Assembly (NCBI GenBank): GCA_027574665.1
Contig: CM050651.1
Location: forward strand, 1,737,501-1,801,500
Origin: Rhynochetos jubatus
Lineage: Eukaryota; Chordata; Aves; Eurypygiformes; Rhynochetidae
Length of the DNA stretch: 64,000 nucleotides
Direction of reading: 5' to 3'
Shown here: piece by piece, positions 1 through 12,225 of the stretch
How positions within the stretch are numbered: position 1 is the stretch's first letter
Layout of the letters: every line of letters starts with the position of its first letter
Position numbers and translations under genes: made by a program
Notes under the pieces: generated by a model
Seen by the model: only the letters and a program-made list of their open reading frames with translations
Database searches by the model: none
Told to the model about the DNA's origin: nothing

Positions 1-814
1 AAGCTCCATTGTGCTTGCTGGACTCGCTTTTGGTTGTTTCTTTACCTGCAAAATAATCCCCTGACTGGATGCCTCTCTTGTTGATGTAGAAGCACTTCTA
101 ACTTTAAGTGGATATATTGAACTCCTTGAAAAATCACACCTGTGAACTACTTCTGTTTAATTTTTCATATTTTGTGTGCTTTTGGCAAGTAAGACTTTAG
201 GATATTCTTTCAATTACAAGTAATTGTCTTTAGACTACCAGAAAAAATGTTCAGGCCACCTTTTTTGCAGCCAAAATTGTACAGTAATAGGAATGATAAC
301 TGTAGAAACTGTAACCAATGGCAGGAGGGGAAGGGGGGGAGGGGGGAAGAAAAGAAAAACGTTTATAGTGTAGCTTCTACCTATTAATCTTCACTAAGGA
401 ATTTTTACTTTTCTCAAAGGTTCATTCAGTACTAATGGAAATAATTCACTCACTTACTGAAATGATTTTGATTTTTATTTTATTATATTTCTTATAAATT
501 TTTTGCATCTTGATAATCAAACATATCTGTTCTCATATTCTCAACCATCTTCCTTCATAGAAAATCACTTAAAAATATTGATGTAAAATAGAATGTACAG
601 TATATTTAAAATCTAGTCCTTCAGTGGCAAAAATATTTCTGCATAATATTTAATATATGTAGATGCAATAAGGATTGAAAGGATTCAAAGAAATATATAT
701 GGAACAGTGGTAAGTCTGCTCTGACCTTTGTGTTATGAAACTAGGCAGTTTGGAAACAGATTTTTCTTTTGAAGTTTTGGTGTGTGTATTCTGGGAAATT
801 GAAAACAGAACAAA

Positions 815-1748
815 TTCATAGATTCATAGAATGGTTTGGGTTGGAAGGGACCTCAAACATCATTGAGTTCCAAACCTCCTGCCATGGGCAGGGACACCTT
901 CCACCAGGTCAGGTTGCTCAAAGCCTCATCTGGCCTTGAACACTGCCAGGGATGGGGCATCCACAGCTTCTCTGGGCAACCTGTTCCAGTGCCTCACCAC
1001 CCTCTCTGTGAAGAATTTTTTCCTGTATCTAGTCTAAATCTACACTCTTTCAGTTTAAAGCCATTACCCCTTGTGCTGTCACTGCAGACTCTTGTAAAAA
1101 TTCCCCCTCCAGCTTTCTTGTAGGCCCCTTCACAACATTTGTACAGTCCCACCTCTGCAGCCTCTCAAGGTCTCTCTGGGTGGCTTCTCTTCCCTCCAGT
1201 GTGTCAACCACACCACATAGCTTGGTGTCATCTGCAAACTTGCTGAGAGTCTACTCAATCCCACTGTCCGTGTCACCAACAAAAATGTTCAACAGCACCA
1301 GTCCCAGTACCAATCCCCGAGGAATGCTGCTCATCACTGGTCTCCACTTGGACATTGAGCAACTTTGACTTGGACACTGGCTGCATCTTTGGAGTGCTAC
1401 ATTCCAGCCAGTTCCTTATCCACTGAGAGGTCTATCCTTCAAGTCCATGTCTCTCCAATTTAGAGACAAGGATGTCATGTGGGACAGTGTCAAATGGTTT
1501 GTACAGGTCCATGTAGATGACATCAGTTACTCTTCCCTTATCCACACATGCTGTCACCCTGTTGTAGAAGGCCACCAAATTTGTGAGAGACAATTTGCTC
1601 TTAGTGAAGCCATGTTGGCTGTCACTAATCTCCTTATTTTCCATGTGCTTGCACATAATTTCCAGGATTATCTGCTTCATGATCTTGCTGGGCACAGTGG
1701 TGAGACCGACAGGCCTGTAGTTTCCCAGGTCTTCTGTTTCTTCCCTTT
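815..1748 (-). mobile_element. CR1 LINE, 5'-truncated, with an internal deletion
   Basis: The left edge is the inverted CR1 3' tail (TTCATAGATTCATAGAATGG, then TTTGGGTTGGAAGGGACC). Read on the minus strand the element contains part of the CR1 ORF2 reverse transcriptase: a GNYRPV start, QHGFTK, a motif-A-like FDTVPHDIL, and the FADDTKL catalytic motif at about 1222-1240. After that, near 1125-1150, the sequence jumps to the C-terminal GAYKKAG region, so roughly the thumb part of ORF2 is missing. In-frame stops and indels show it is dead. CR1 moves by target-primed reverse transcription and normally leaves 5'-truncated copies. On the + strand the element is followed by a 17-nt A run (1749-1765). 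Confidence 0.93.
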
Positions 1749-2940
1749 AAAAAAAAAAAAAAAAATCAATCCACCTATTAGAACAGATTTTTTGTTCTCT
1801 TCCATATGTCTCACGCATGTGTTCTTTACATTTATGGATATGCTTCTACAAGTAAAGGTTTGTATTTAAAATGTACTTTATAAATAAAGCTGAACATATA
1901 ATTGTATTTAAAAATCAAGTTGGAGTTATGCGTTGGATGTAACATGAGACTTTATCTTCTTTTGTTAGAAGAGCATAGTAAGTTGCTCTGAAAGTAAACT
2001 AGTTAAGTGTTTTGTATTATGCTGTGTTTTAAATATTTGATGAATATACATGAAAGGCTTGTGTAATCATTTAGGAATTCCAATGCCATTAGAAATGCAT
2101 GTATCATTGAATTTTACAGTAATCAAAGCCTCTTTATGTAATTATTATGCAGTATATTACAGAAACAAATTCCCATGTGGGTGAAATCCTCCATGCTTGG
2201 CTTTCTGCATGCCAGAAATGAGGATTTTGTTTTGATCTGTTCTTTGTTTTGTCCTGTTCACGTTGGATTGCATGATTGGGAGCAGAAAAAACCCTGCTTT
2301 CTAACATGCAGTTTTTAAAAAAACTGTTAGCAGTTTGTATAGTGATGGCTGGAAAGCCAGGAGAACGAAGAACAAATATAGTCTGTAGCGTGGCCAAAAT
2401 TTAGTGCATGTGGTTCTCTCAAAATCTGAACAGCGTAAATGTGAATGAATAGTATTAACACCAACAATTGAACTCGGGGTTTCAGTGTAAAAGGCAGTTA
2501 ACATATTGAACACAGTGTCAGCTGCTTTGTAGTGTTATGGTACTTTGTGGTATATGCAGGAGATGTCACTGGGCAGTAAACTGACACCCCTTGAATTTAT
2601 TACTTATTGATGAGATCATGGGTCATTACCAAGGAGTCACTGGCACAGTGACATTAGGTATGATTATATTAATTCTTTTTTGATGTGTTTTTTTCAGCAT
2701 TCTGGGGCATTGAGGATTTGGTGGATTTTTATCCCACCCTCCCCGACCCCCCGAGTTCTTTTCCTCACAGTCATGGTATTCTTAAAATAAGAAGAGTTGA
2801 AGATTTTTATAGTACCACACAGCTGTTGATGTTTATTTTTGCCATATTATTATCTTTAAATCCTTTGTCATATATGCAGTCTCACTAATGTGAAATGAAA
2901 AAGCTGCAAGTCACAATTATCCAAACCACTTTAATAAGAT

Positions 2941-3078
2941 TTCTTCTTTTTTTTTCCTTTTTTTCTTTTCTTTTTTCCTTTTCTTTTTTCCTTTTCTTTT
3001 TTTTTCCTTTTCTTTTTTCTTTTTTTTTCCTTTTCTTCTTTTTTTTCCTTTCCTACACACACACACACACACACACAC
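2941..3078. repeat. 114-nt pure pyrimidine tract followed by (AC)12
   Basis: From 2941 to 3054 the + strand is only C and T (T-runs split by CC or C), followed directly by an AC dinucleotide repeat at 3055-3078. Such a tract can form triplex DNA and is expected to vary in length. Confidence 0.97.
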
Positions 3079-4274
3079 CCCAATTCAGAGTGTGGAACAC
3101 TGTGGCTTTCTATTTTATTTATAGTTCCTTCCTCTAGTTTTTTCTTCTCCAGCTTTCTCTGCAGGCTTCAGCATATTTCAGTGAGGTACAGCATTTAAAA
3201 CCTAACCGTTGTAATGGTTCATAGAACTATCAAGGTAACTTACTTTAGAACAAAAATAAAGATACCAATTAGAAAAGACTGTTCTATCAGTTTTGACTGT
3301 AAAATTTATCAAGTGAAATTTAGCGGGCTCTTGCTGAAGACAAATTCAAGAAATGCTTTTTGTCTACAGGTTGATTAAGCAGGCATCATATACCCACCAA
3401 GGAGTAGTATGTTTGTACCAATTGTATGTTGTGTGATTGTACCAATTCTAGTGTATGTGTTCTTGTGAGATAAAAGAAACATTTCTTGAGGATGTGTGTA
3501 GTACCTTAATCTGATTTGAGCTGTGTGATGATTTCTGTTCAAGGTTGAAGTCTTCTGACTTTGTGTGTCCCACTGTTACATATGGTTATGTACATTGTTC
3601 AGGTTTTTGGTTCTACAGTAAGACTGTGTGGGTATTTGTCACTATATTGTTGTTAGGTGATACAAAGAAAATCCCTGGATCTCTGTGCAGAAGAGTGGAG
3701 CGTAGTACCTTATGTCTCCTGGCTCTATTAGTGCAAAATGATGCAGGTGTTACTATCTAGCAAGTTTGCCTGTACTACCTCCACCAAAATCTGTGAGCAC
3801 CACCAGAGGCAGAGTTGGTTCGCAGCTCCTCAGTTTGATGTTCCCTGTTTTACCCTTCAGAACTTTTACTGGGAGTGTCAGAAGCGGTCAAGAGTACTAA
3901 ACTTTTTTTCTATATGCATTGAGAGATAAAAGCTAATTCCTTTGATTGCAACAGCATCTGCACCATGAGTTATTTTATGGATGTTTTGTCTTAAAATGCA
4001 GATTTGTAATTTTTGGTTGGGAGAAAACCATTTCTTTGTTGAGATTACTTCAGACAGGATTGTCTGCTTCTTGACAGAAAATCTGTGTTGTGTGGGACAA
4101 TGTGACTTATTTCCTGTAGAAGGCAGCAGTCAGTATGTCTTTGAGATGTTTGGAAGACTTGGATTTTGACATACAGCTGCCTTAGTGAAATCGAGCATGG
4201 AGGTCCTTGGTTTTTTATAGCTATATATTCTCACTGCCTCCATTTCTGGGGAATAACTTGGCAGCTTTTCAAAA

Positions 4275-4665
4275 AGAAGTAATTGTAACACTCTCGCTCA
4301 AGAAATTATCTCTGAATGAGGAAGCTCGGGACAGTTACTGCCCAATTATTGCTACCCTATTCTGAAATAACGTCACCCCTGTGACAGGGAAGTTTCTGAA
4401 TAATCAACTGTGCCCAAATGGCTTTCAGGTTGGGGTATGACAGAAGAAAGACTGTCCCTGCAGTATAAATTAGAGTATAGGTACATACAGCTTGTTCCAT
4501 TGAGAAGCTTCCTGAAAGACTTTTTCTGTGTATGTACAATACTGTGCAAGACTTGCATACAGTTTCTTTGTCCATTAAGACAACTTTGGCTGCGTCAGTT
4601 GGCAGTTCTCTCCTGGTGGATAAATCTGTCTTGATTTGCAATTAGTATAGACACTCCATTAGTAT
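4275..4665 (+). mobile_element. Candidate ancient L2-type LINE reverse-transcriptase remnant
   Basis: In one frame from about 4281 the sequence reads VIVTLSLKKLSLNEEARDSY, then CPIIATLF, stop, and KFLNNQL, resembling the start of the reverse transcriptase of L2-type LINEs (PLLKKPSLDP..L.NYRPISNLPFL…KVV..QL). A frame change near 4410 then gives SGWGMTEERLSLQ, which fits the SGFRPGHSTETALL block. Near 4632-4662 a CTTGATTTG…TAGACACTCCAT run fits the LDLSAAFDTVDH motif A. The order and spacing are right, but decay is heavy and the call rests on recall of family motifs. Confidence 0.5.
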
Positions 4666-7600
4666 AGAGTGTTTTATAGTAGTACAGTGGTGGATTCCTT
4701 TTCCTTGCTCCTTTCGTAGAGTGTTCCTCAGGTCATTGGCCTCAAGAACAGGCTCGTGTGGGAAGGATCCAGAGTGCTTGAAGTTTTCATGTCTGGTTTT
4801 GGACATGTGAAACATCATAATTAGCAGTACCTTCAGTACAAAGAAGGCAAAAAACCTGTTTGCTCCAGTTTCATTAAACTCCACAGGAATAGGATACTGG
4901 CAAATTGTTCCCCAAAACCCATGAGCTGTCTATTGAAGGAGCTAGAGAGATGGTAACAAGAAGTGAAGGGACATCATCTAGTTTGAAAAAACAAACTATT
5001 ATTTTCTTTGGTTTTGGTTTGTTTCCCCCTTCCTCCTGCCCAATTGACTTTTTTCCAGGTTTGTAGTTTGGTTTTCTGTTAGCTGTGTAGCCTGTTTTGT
5101 ATGCCTGAGATGGACTGTGCTGTTTTCTTAGTGTTTCTGTAACCCTTGAATTACGCTGTTTCTAGTTACCTGAATTTTTTTTTCACCTTTAGTTAGATGT
5201 AGTGGTCATATCCATTAAAATACTGTTGAATATGGGTAATCTCTCCTTTACATAGGGAAAAACTGGAAATTTAGGTGATTTACACAAAGCAGTTCATACC
5301 TCTAGGCAGGAAGAGATTGAAATGTCTTTGGAGTAAGCTGGATAATGTTGAACCCCTCAGCCCACATTGCTTCTAACAGTCAAGCTCTAACTTGGGTTCC
5401 ACATGTCAGTGTTACACAGAAATTACCTGATGTGTGGGGTACCAGGAAAACAGGCCATAGTGCTTTTCCCTTCCTGCTTGACCTGTTGGGGCAGCTTCAG
5501 ATCATGGACAAGCCTGTTTGTAGTATGGGTTACTGTACCTACAGATGAGCAAGGATGTATTGAACTAAAATGCTTCCAGAAGGAGCAATGCCATTCTGTT
5601 TAACTGAGTTCTCCTGGCAGTCTTAAAGATAATATTAATCACGGTAGCTTTTATGACAGAAAATGACGTTTGCAGTATGTTAGCCCAAACTGCATTCCTT
5701 CTGAGCTGTTAGTATTTTAGGGTATGAATTGAACTTTGGATGTAATTTAACTCTGAAAATTTCTTCTAAATGAAAATTCTCTGTACTGTAAATCTATATG
5801 AAAATTTACCTATCATGTCTCCAGAAATAATATTTGAATCCAGTGTTCTCAGAAATAACAGGAACCTTAATCAGCAGTCTGTTCTTATTTGGGACTGAAA
5901 GGGAATTTGTTGAAAAAAGCAAAGAGAAAAAGGATGGATGCCTTGCTGATCTTCATGGGAATTATTGAATTCCCTATGAACTTTTGATATGCTTGTTCTT
6001 GAAGTTCCTATCTTTCAGTTCCAGAAACTTGGAGAGTTAGTTCAACAGTGAATCAAATTTGATTTGCCATGGCCTCCCCAGCACGTTCTAGTGGTGTGTG
6101 GGCTTCATTTGATTAGTGCAGCTCTCACTGGGGCAACCAGCATGGCAGGAAGCTGGCAGTGCAGAAGCAGCAGCTCTAAAGACTTGACAGAGGAGCAAAA
6201 AACCTTCACAAAAGTATTTCAGACAGCTTTATTTGATTTGCTGGAAAATGTCTAGATTTATGGAAAGTGTTTTAAAACTAAGTTTCTTTTCACTGACCTT
6301 GTAGTTTGTGACAGCCTCTTTCATGGTTGCACCTTGTTAGGCCATCTTTTAAAGCACAAGACATGTTACCCTTGAACAGGAGAGAACTTTTTGGCATGGA
6401 TTTCATTGAATATTTTGATTCCGTTGGCAGTTGCAAAGACACAGAGTTGATTCTTACATAATTTTTGTTCACCCTTAGATTTATGTAATTTGTGACAGGT
6501 TCTGTTTAATATCACTTTATCTGTTACTTTTTGTGGTTTAGTATAGATACACCACATCAGTGGAAAAAAAAAAAAAAGGCAGTTTTTGTGATATGACAGT
6601 TACTCCGTTACTCCCTTAACAGATAGAGAATGCAACTAATCTACTTAGACTGTTGCTACTCATCTGCTGTAGTAGTTACTGATCATAGCTTGTATGCTGT
6701 CTTGGAAAACAAGTCTGGCATGGTACTGGATTGTCTGAGGTGCTTTTTAGGAATCAAACATGAGTGTTTAAGGTTTTTTCTTCTCCATATTAGAACTTTC
6801 ACTGCAGCTGAAGATTATGTCAAGGCTTATAGGTTGTATTTATGAAGATATTCAGACTGGAGTTATTTCTATAACTAAAGTGGGCTGTTGTATAGACGCT
6901 AATCAAGCTAGGCAACCAATTTTCCATTTTTTAGCTACTTGAGGTACTTTTAGTCTCCCTGTACCTACTTAGGTGGTTTTAAAGCTGCCTGAAGTAATCT
7001 GTCAGCACCTTTTCCAGACTCTACACACATTTGAACAATGTGAGCCTAACTTCTCCAGATCGGTGTTGTAGCATCTCTGTTGTAGTACAGATGTCCACAT
7101 GCCAACACAAAAGCAATATGCACGATAAACTTTCAAGAGGAAGGTCAAGTACCCTTTTGAGTGTTAATTGACCAGTGGTCTGGATGGAACTCATTCCTGG
7201 CCATCAATCCACTCCTGAGACCTGCTCCTAACTGTTGTCTTTAGTGGGGAAAATGAATTACGGCTCTTCTACAATTGGATGGGAAGTGGGGTATATATTG
7301 GCTTACACAGTGATACATGTTTTCACAGAGTCTTTGGGCAGACTGAGGGAGAGCAGTGTCTCAGCATCCGGTCCTTGTCTTGGTGATTATTCTACTAAAT
7401 CGAGTTGAAGCAATTCAGTTTTGTGGTTGATAGGCCCTGAAAAAAACGGGGGAGGACACCGGCCTTAATACAGTTGTACCAGGGCAGGTGCAGTGAGACA
7501 AATACTGTGGGGATTGAAGATCAAGTAGGAGCACCTTTGGAATGTAGAACATGGAAACCTATGTCTGGCAGGTTTATGGACAGTCAGCAACATGGCATCA

Positions 7601-7960
7601 AGATAAATTGTTTTCCGGGAAAAAAAAGCTGCCATAACTGTAATGAAGTAGTAATTTGGCAGAACAGACTGTTTCCATTGAAGCATTTGGATGAATCACA
7701 TTACTAATGTGATATGCAGCTTCCCTCACATTTCTTTTGGGAAACTGAGTAAGTATCCCTGCCTGTAGTCTCAGTCCTTCTAAAATTCTGTTTACCTTTC
7801 TTTGTACTTGAACACACAGATGGTTACTACAACATAACTTTGTCTTACTTGCCTGGAGAGAAGTATATTGCTGAATTTGGTTCTAGTTTCACAGTTACAA
7901 ATGACATTATGTAATTTCTATTTTATAAACTGAGTGTTCAGTGCAAAAGTTTGCATGTTT

Positions 7961-8010
7961 GGTGTTAGGGTTTTTGGGGTTTTTTTTGGGGTTTGGTTTT
8001 GTTTTGTTTT
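7961..8010 (+). repeat. G/T-rich low-complexity tract
   Basis: Runs of G and T (GGGTTTTTGGGG, TTTTTTTTGGGG, GGTTTGGTTTTG) with almost no A or C. The four or more G runs on one strand could form a G-quadruplex. Confidence 0.9.
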
Positions 8011-9559
8011 AAACTATACACTCTACTGATCCTGTGGTTTCATTTTGTATAGGTGATGAAGTCTTAAGTTGGTTAGTTCAGTGGGTTAAAAACATCTTAA
8101 AATTGAGGTTGAACTGACCATTCAGAACTGTGAGAAGAGGTGCACTGAAACTGAATGACTTTTCGGTCTTGAAAAAAGAACTAAGATTTTTGTTTTGAAA
8201 GAGCTGAAGCAGTAGTAAATATGGGACAAATGGGCTTTTTAATAAATAAAAGGGTTAAAGAAAATTTATAAATTTGGATTCAGCCTGTCTCTTTCTTTTT
8301 AAGGAACATCTTAGCAGTTAAACTTTTGAACTGAGATATAAATAATGTCTTCATCACTTCTGTTCTTAGAGTCACAGGAAAGTCTGGAGGCAGTGATCTT
8401 TTGCTTCTCAATCTTTGTTACACAGGACCACAGGAAAGGAAATTAAGTGTTTAATACAGCAGTGAGAATACCTTTATGAATGTTCACATCTGTCAGCCTG
8501 TCCTTTCTAAATTCCGGCTCTCTGAGTTTTGTTGGTCATAAAAACTGGCTTTAGGTTAAATATAAAAATATTTGTGGCTAACTCTTACAAGTATATGGGA
8601 ATTTTGATGCAGGAATCTCTGAATATGACAGTGTGAATATATGTCAAAGAATTTTTTTAAAAATTCATTTAAAAATACATAGTCATTTTTAGGTGCTTGA
8701 GTTTGGCAGCTTGGTTTTGTGTGAGGATTCTTGGGGGTTTGTTGTCATTTTTTTTTTTAACTTTCCATTTAAAGTAATTAGGGGAAATAGACTGATGAGA
8801 AATGAGGAAAACTGTGTGTGGTATAAAATTCTGATCCTGTGCTCGTATGGATGTATGTAATGAGTCCAAAAACACCTACTAGTTACCTGTGTAACTATTA
8901 CACATGGGACAAATACTCATTCATGCACCTCAGGTCTTGAACAGGAATTTGTATTTGTCTGAATCTGTCCCACTGAATATTGGATGTACACAGGACAGGT
9001 GGTTAAAAATAATGCAGGCTTCATAGCAGGGTATCTCTGCTGTGGTTGAGAATAGCAGTCATAGCCCTCAGGGCAGTGCAAGCCCACGGCAGTCAAGCAG
9101 TGCCCAAAAGAATTCAAGAAGGGTAAAGCTCAAAGAGGATTTACAATTTTTCAATTACATTCAAAATATGATCTTTTGGAGGGGACTTTTCAGTGAAGTA
9201 GAAATTAATCTTTTTCTGAAAGAGAAAGAATTATGCTGAGTCACAAGGTGATCTGTCATTGAATGGTTTTGGTATTATCCAGTGTCCAGACAGTGACTTT
9301 TATCTGTTTTATCAGCGTATGCTAAGAATGTTTTTTATGTCAAATATAAGTGAGAACATGAAATTGGAAGATGCATTGCCCTTATCTAATTTCCAACAGC
9401 CCTGGTTTTGAAGCCTGCGGAATACTGCCTTGGTTTTAATACCTCTTCTCCTTCCTTTGATGTTAATGTACAGATGCATTCATTTAAAATAATCGTTCCT
9501 CCTTTTAGCTCTTGTTTTGTGATGCTAAATAAATTTGGCCTGTTTTAGTCATGTTACCT

Positions 9560-10215
9560 AAAACTGGTTCTCTGTTTGTACCAGCATCCTTAATCCCATT
9601 TCTTGGATATGAATGGCAAGTACACACAGTATTGCTGATGAAGTGGAAATAGCTTTCCTGATATATCTGAAAAGCACATCTACTTTTTTCAAAGTTGTTG
9701 ATGCCTCATACTCAGTCTGCTTATTAATGATATGCTTAAGTCTTTCTGCCACTAAACTAACATTCTTCTAGCTTGTAGAGGAAGTGCTAGTTGTTACTAA
9801 TTGCATGCATCACCTTGTACTTCGTACAGTTATGTTTCTGTTACTCAGATCTTCCATGTGTAATTCTTTCCATATTCCATTGCGGTTTTACTTGTTATAG
9901 ATTCTGCTTTTTGAATTTCATTACAGAGCTTCCATCATTTTTGCCATAGTGTTCAGTGAAAATCTGAAATCAAATTAGCCCTGACACTGAGTCTCAAGGA
10001 ACTCTCATTACTGTTTCAACCCTACCATTTCCTGATTAACCAGTCTGTTAATCTCTCTAATTTCTTTGCAACTGACTAATAATTTTAGAAAAGGGACTAA
10101 ATTAAATGCTTTATCGAAGTCAAAGAACTACTGCATTTCCTTTGTCTAGACAATCAGTTATCTTACTGAAGGTAAACAAGAAATGAGTCTGCTTGATCTC
10201 CTGTTAATTAACATG
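9560..10215 (-). mobile_element. Old LINE reverse-transcriptase remnant, minus orientation
   Basis: Read on the minus strand, three reverse-transcriptase blocks occur in the correct order. The first is LDKGNAVV followed, after a frame change, by DFDKAFNLVPFLKLL (motif A; about 10080-10150). The second is RVP-stop-DSVSGLI (the GVPQGSVLGPLLF block; about 9975-10015). The third is KYKVMHAISNN (the KCKVMHxG block; about 9795-9835). This is the layout of a CR1/L3-clade LINE. Stops and shifts show great age. The part at 9560-9760, an open stretch containing HIINKQTEYEAS, is joined to it less securely. Confidence 0.65.
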
Positions 10216-10567
10216 TATGTTTCTAGTAAGAATGTATACATGTATATGTGTGTATGAATTGTGGCAACCATCAGTAATACGGTCACTCAGTCCGTGGGAA
10301 TGCAAAATCATGACTAAATCTTGAATCTTGGTGTGTTCCAAATGGCAGCAGGTGGTTCTACGGGGCTCACAGTTGATCAAAACCATGAGGTGGTCATAGA
10401 TGCTGCTACATATCAGTGTTGTTCAGTCTTTAGCTTTTTCTCGTTCTCAGTTTTATGATTCTTTAGCCAATGTTAACACAGAGCTAGAGTAACAGGTCAG
10501 AAAGTAATGCAGATTTCTTTAAAGCATGGAATTGCATTACTTTTGCTGGAAGTCTTCAACTTAAAGT

Positions 10568-10600
10568 CTTAAAGTTGCCTTAAAGACTTAAAGTTGCCTT
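10568..10600. repeat. Short tandem duplication, 19-bp period
   Basis: The unit CTTAAAGTTGCCTT occurs at 10568-10581 and again at 10587-10600, with AAAGA between. It looks like a local duplication. Confidence 0.9.
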
Positions 10601-11988
10601 CAAGAATAATGAAAGTATTATGATCAAATTCTGTTTACGTACATTTGAAACACTGTTCTCTCATGAGCATTTTAAATTTGGGCAACAATAAACTTTTAAA
10701 TAAACTTTCCAGTAAGCTCACAATGTACCTTAATATCTGCAAAGAATGCATTTTATGGGGTCTCAGTTCATTGCATAGTTTTATTTTGTTAAACAAGTAA
10801 TTGTTTTTCTATGGAGAAGATAGGGGTGTCTAACTTTAGGTAGATTTCTAATGTGAAGCATTTCTCCTTTGCATTTTTCGAGTTCTCGAAGGCAAAGATT
10901 CTGCTCTTACATTTAAACGAAAGAAATGGTCATTTTTGCTCAGAAGTAAACCCATCTGTCAAGAAAACAAGACTCCTGAATTTTCATCACGGGTCTTTAG
11001 AATATATCCTCCCCTTTATCTGCTTAGTGAGAAAATATTTTTCATGTAAGAACAGAGGTATTTATATTCATGTTTGGAAACTACCTGTTAAACGGCACAT
11101 TTTTTATAACGCATATTGAGTCTTTCCCTGTTAAGAATAATTTTTGTTCAGACTGCACTTCCTTACTAAATTGCTGCCATCCGGTATTTAGCTGAATCCA
11201 TTTTCCCATGAGGTATCTTGGTGAAAGGGCTATTCCGATTAAGTGTGTCACAGTTAATTAAAATGATACTGTAATTTCGTTCTTTTCGTTATGGTCTAGA
11301 AATTCTGAAATTTCGACATCAATTTCTTGTCTCCTTTTATGCTTTTTTGCCTTGTTTTGCTGGCTATGAAGAAAATAGTCATTAGCAGCCTAGCCATCAT
11401 TAGGGGAGAAATTATGCTGGTATATTGACACTCCTAGAATGGAAACTGCTGCAGAAACCGTATGTGTTACCTTAGCAGTAAAGTAACTGCAGTTGCAGTT
11501 TGTTTCAGTGACAGTGATATTGCTGCATTCTCTGGTGCTTGGTAGTGAGTTAAGGGAAGTTTGAGGTGGAAGAGAAATTATGAGTTACAATGTTCAACTA
11601 AGTATGGATATGCCAAAAAGAGGCATTTTTATATTAAAAAAAAATCATAAAGAGCCTTGTTAAATACAAGGAGTTAAGACATTTTTACTTTTTAAAGTGT
11701 TGATGTGTGTCCTGCTTCTTTTACTGGAGAACAGAAGTGAAGTGTGCAGCTAGAGCAAAAGCTTTCATTGATACCAATAGGCGTGGGACCCAGCTTTCAG
11801 ATCCCAAAATTTTGAGCTGAGGGAAAATATTATTTTTGTCTTCCTTGACAACATTTCTATTGTACAACCTGAATGAAAAAGTTTTGAAAAAGTGATGTAC
11901 AAAATAACAATTTCTGTCACTGAATCTAACTTAAATTCATCATTAAAAAACTGGATTACTGGTTTAGTAGCATATTAACAAGATCTGA

Positions 11989-12225
11989 GGTTATAAAAAA
12001 AGAGAAAGGTGGTTAGGCAACCATGGCTCTTCAAATAATTTCTTATGTAGTCTATCTTCTGTCTTCTCTCAGCACCCAAATCCTTCTTCAGACCAAGATG
12101 ATGCTCTGAGAGGCCCATTGTATTTTGCTGACCATGTTTCTAAATCCTCTGAGCAGATGAATCACTTGAATAGCATGCTGGATGAGAGACACTATGGGAG
12201 TTACACATCAGAAGTCTCTGAATAG
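11989..12225 (+). other. Exon-like open segment, identity unknown
   Basis: One frame is open from 11989 to a TAG at 12223-12225, and a good 3' splice-acceptor-like sequence (CTATCTTCTGTCTTCTCTCAG) ends at 12072. If spliced there in this frame, the 50-codon tail begins HPNPSSDQDDALRGPLYFAD and ends YGSYTSEVSE. It is hydrophilic and acidic, like a C-terminal tail. The segment is visibly more GC-rich than its flanks. I do not recognise the protein. It could be a terminal exon of a nested or alternative transcript, part of a retrocopy, or chance. It has no ATG supporting a stand-alone gene. Confidence 0.25.

Noticed and set aside
2895..3137. 80-codon open frame rich in Phe, Leu and Ser
   Set aside because: It is a translation of the pyrimidine tract and CA repeat, with no coding signal.
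7966..7977. TTAGGG followed by TTTTTGGGG, telomere-like
   Set aside because: Only one TTAGGG unit; it is part of a general G/T tract, not an interstitial telomere repeat.
11774..11815. CATTGATACCAATAGGCGTG-type sequence like a common sauropsid old repeat; a similar phrase occurs near 48330
   Set aside because: Only about 40 nt of vague likeness; not enough to name a feature.
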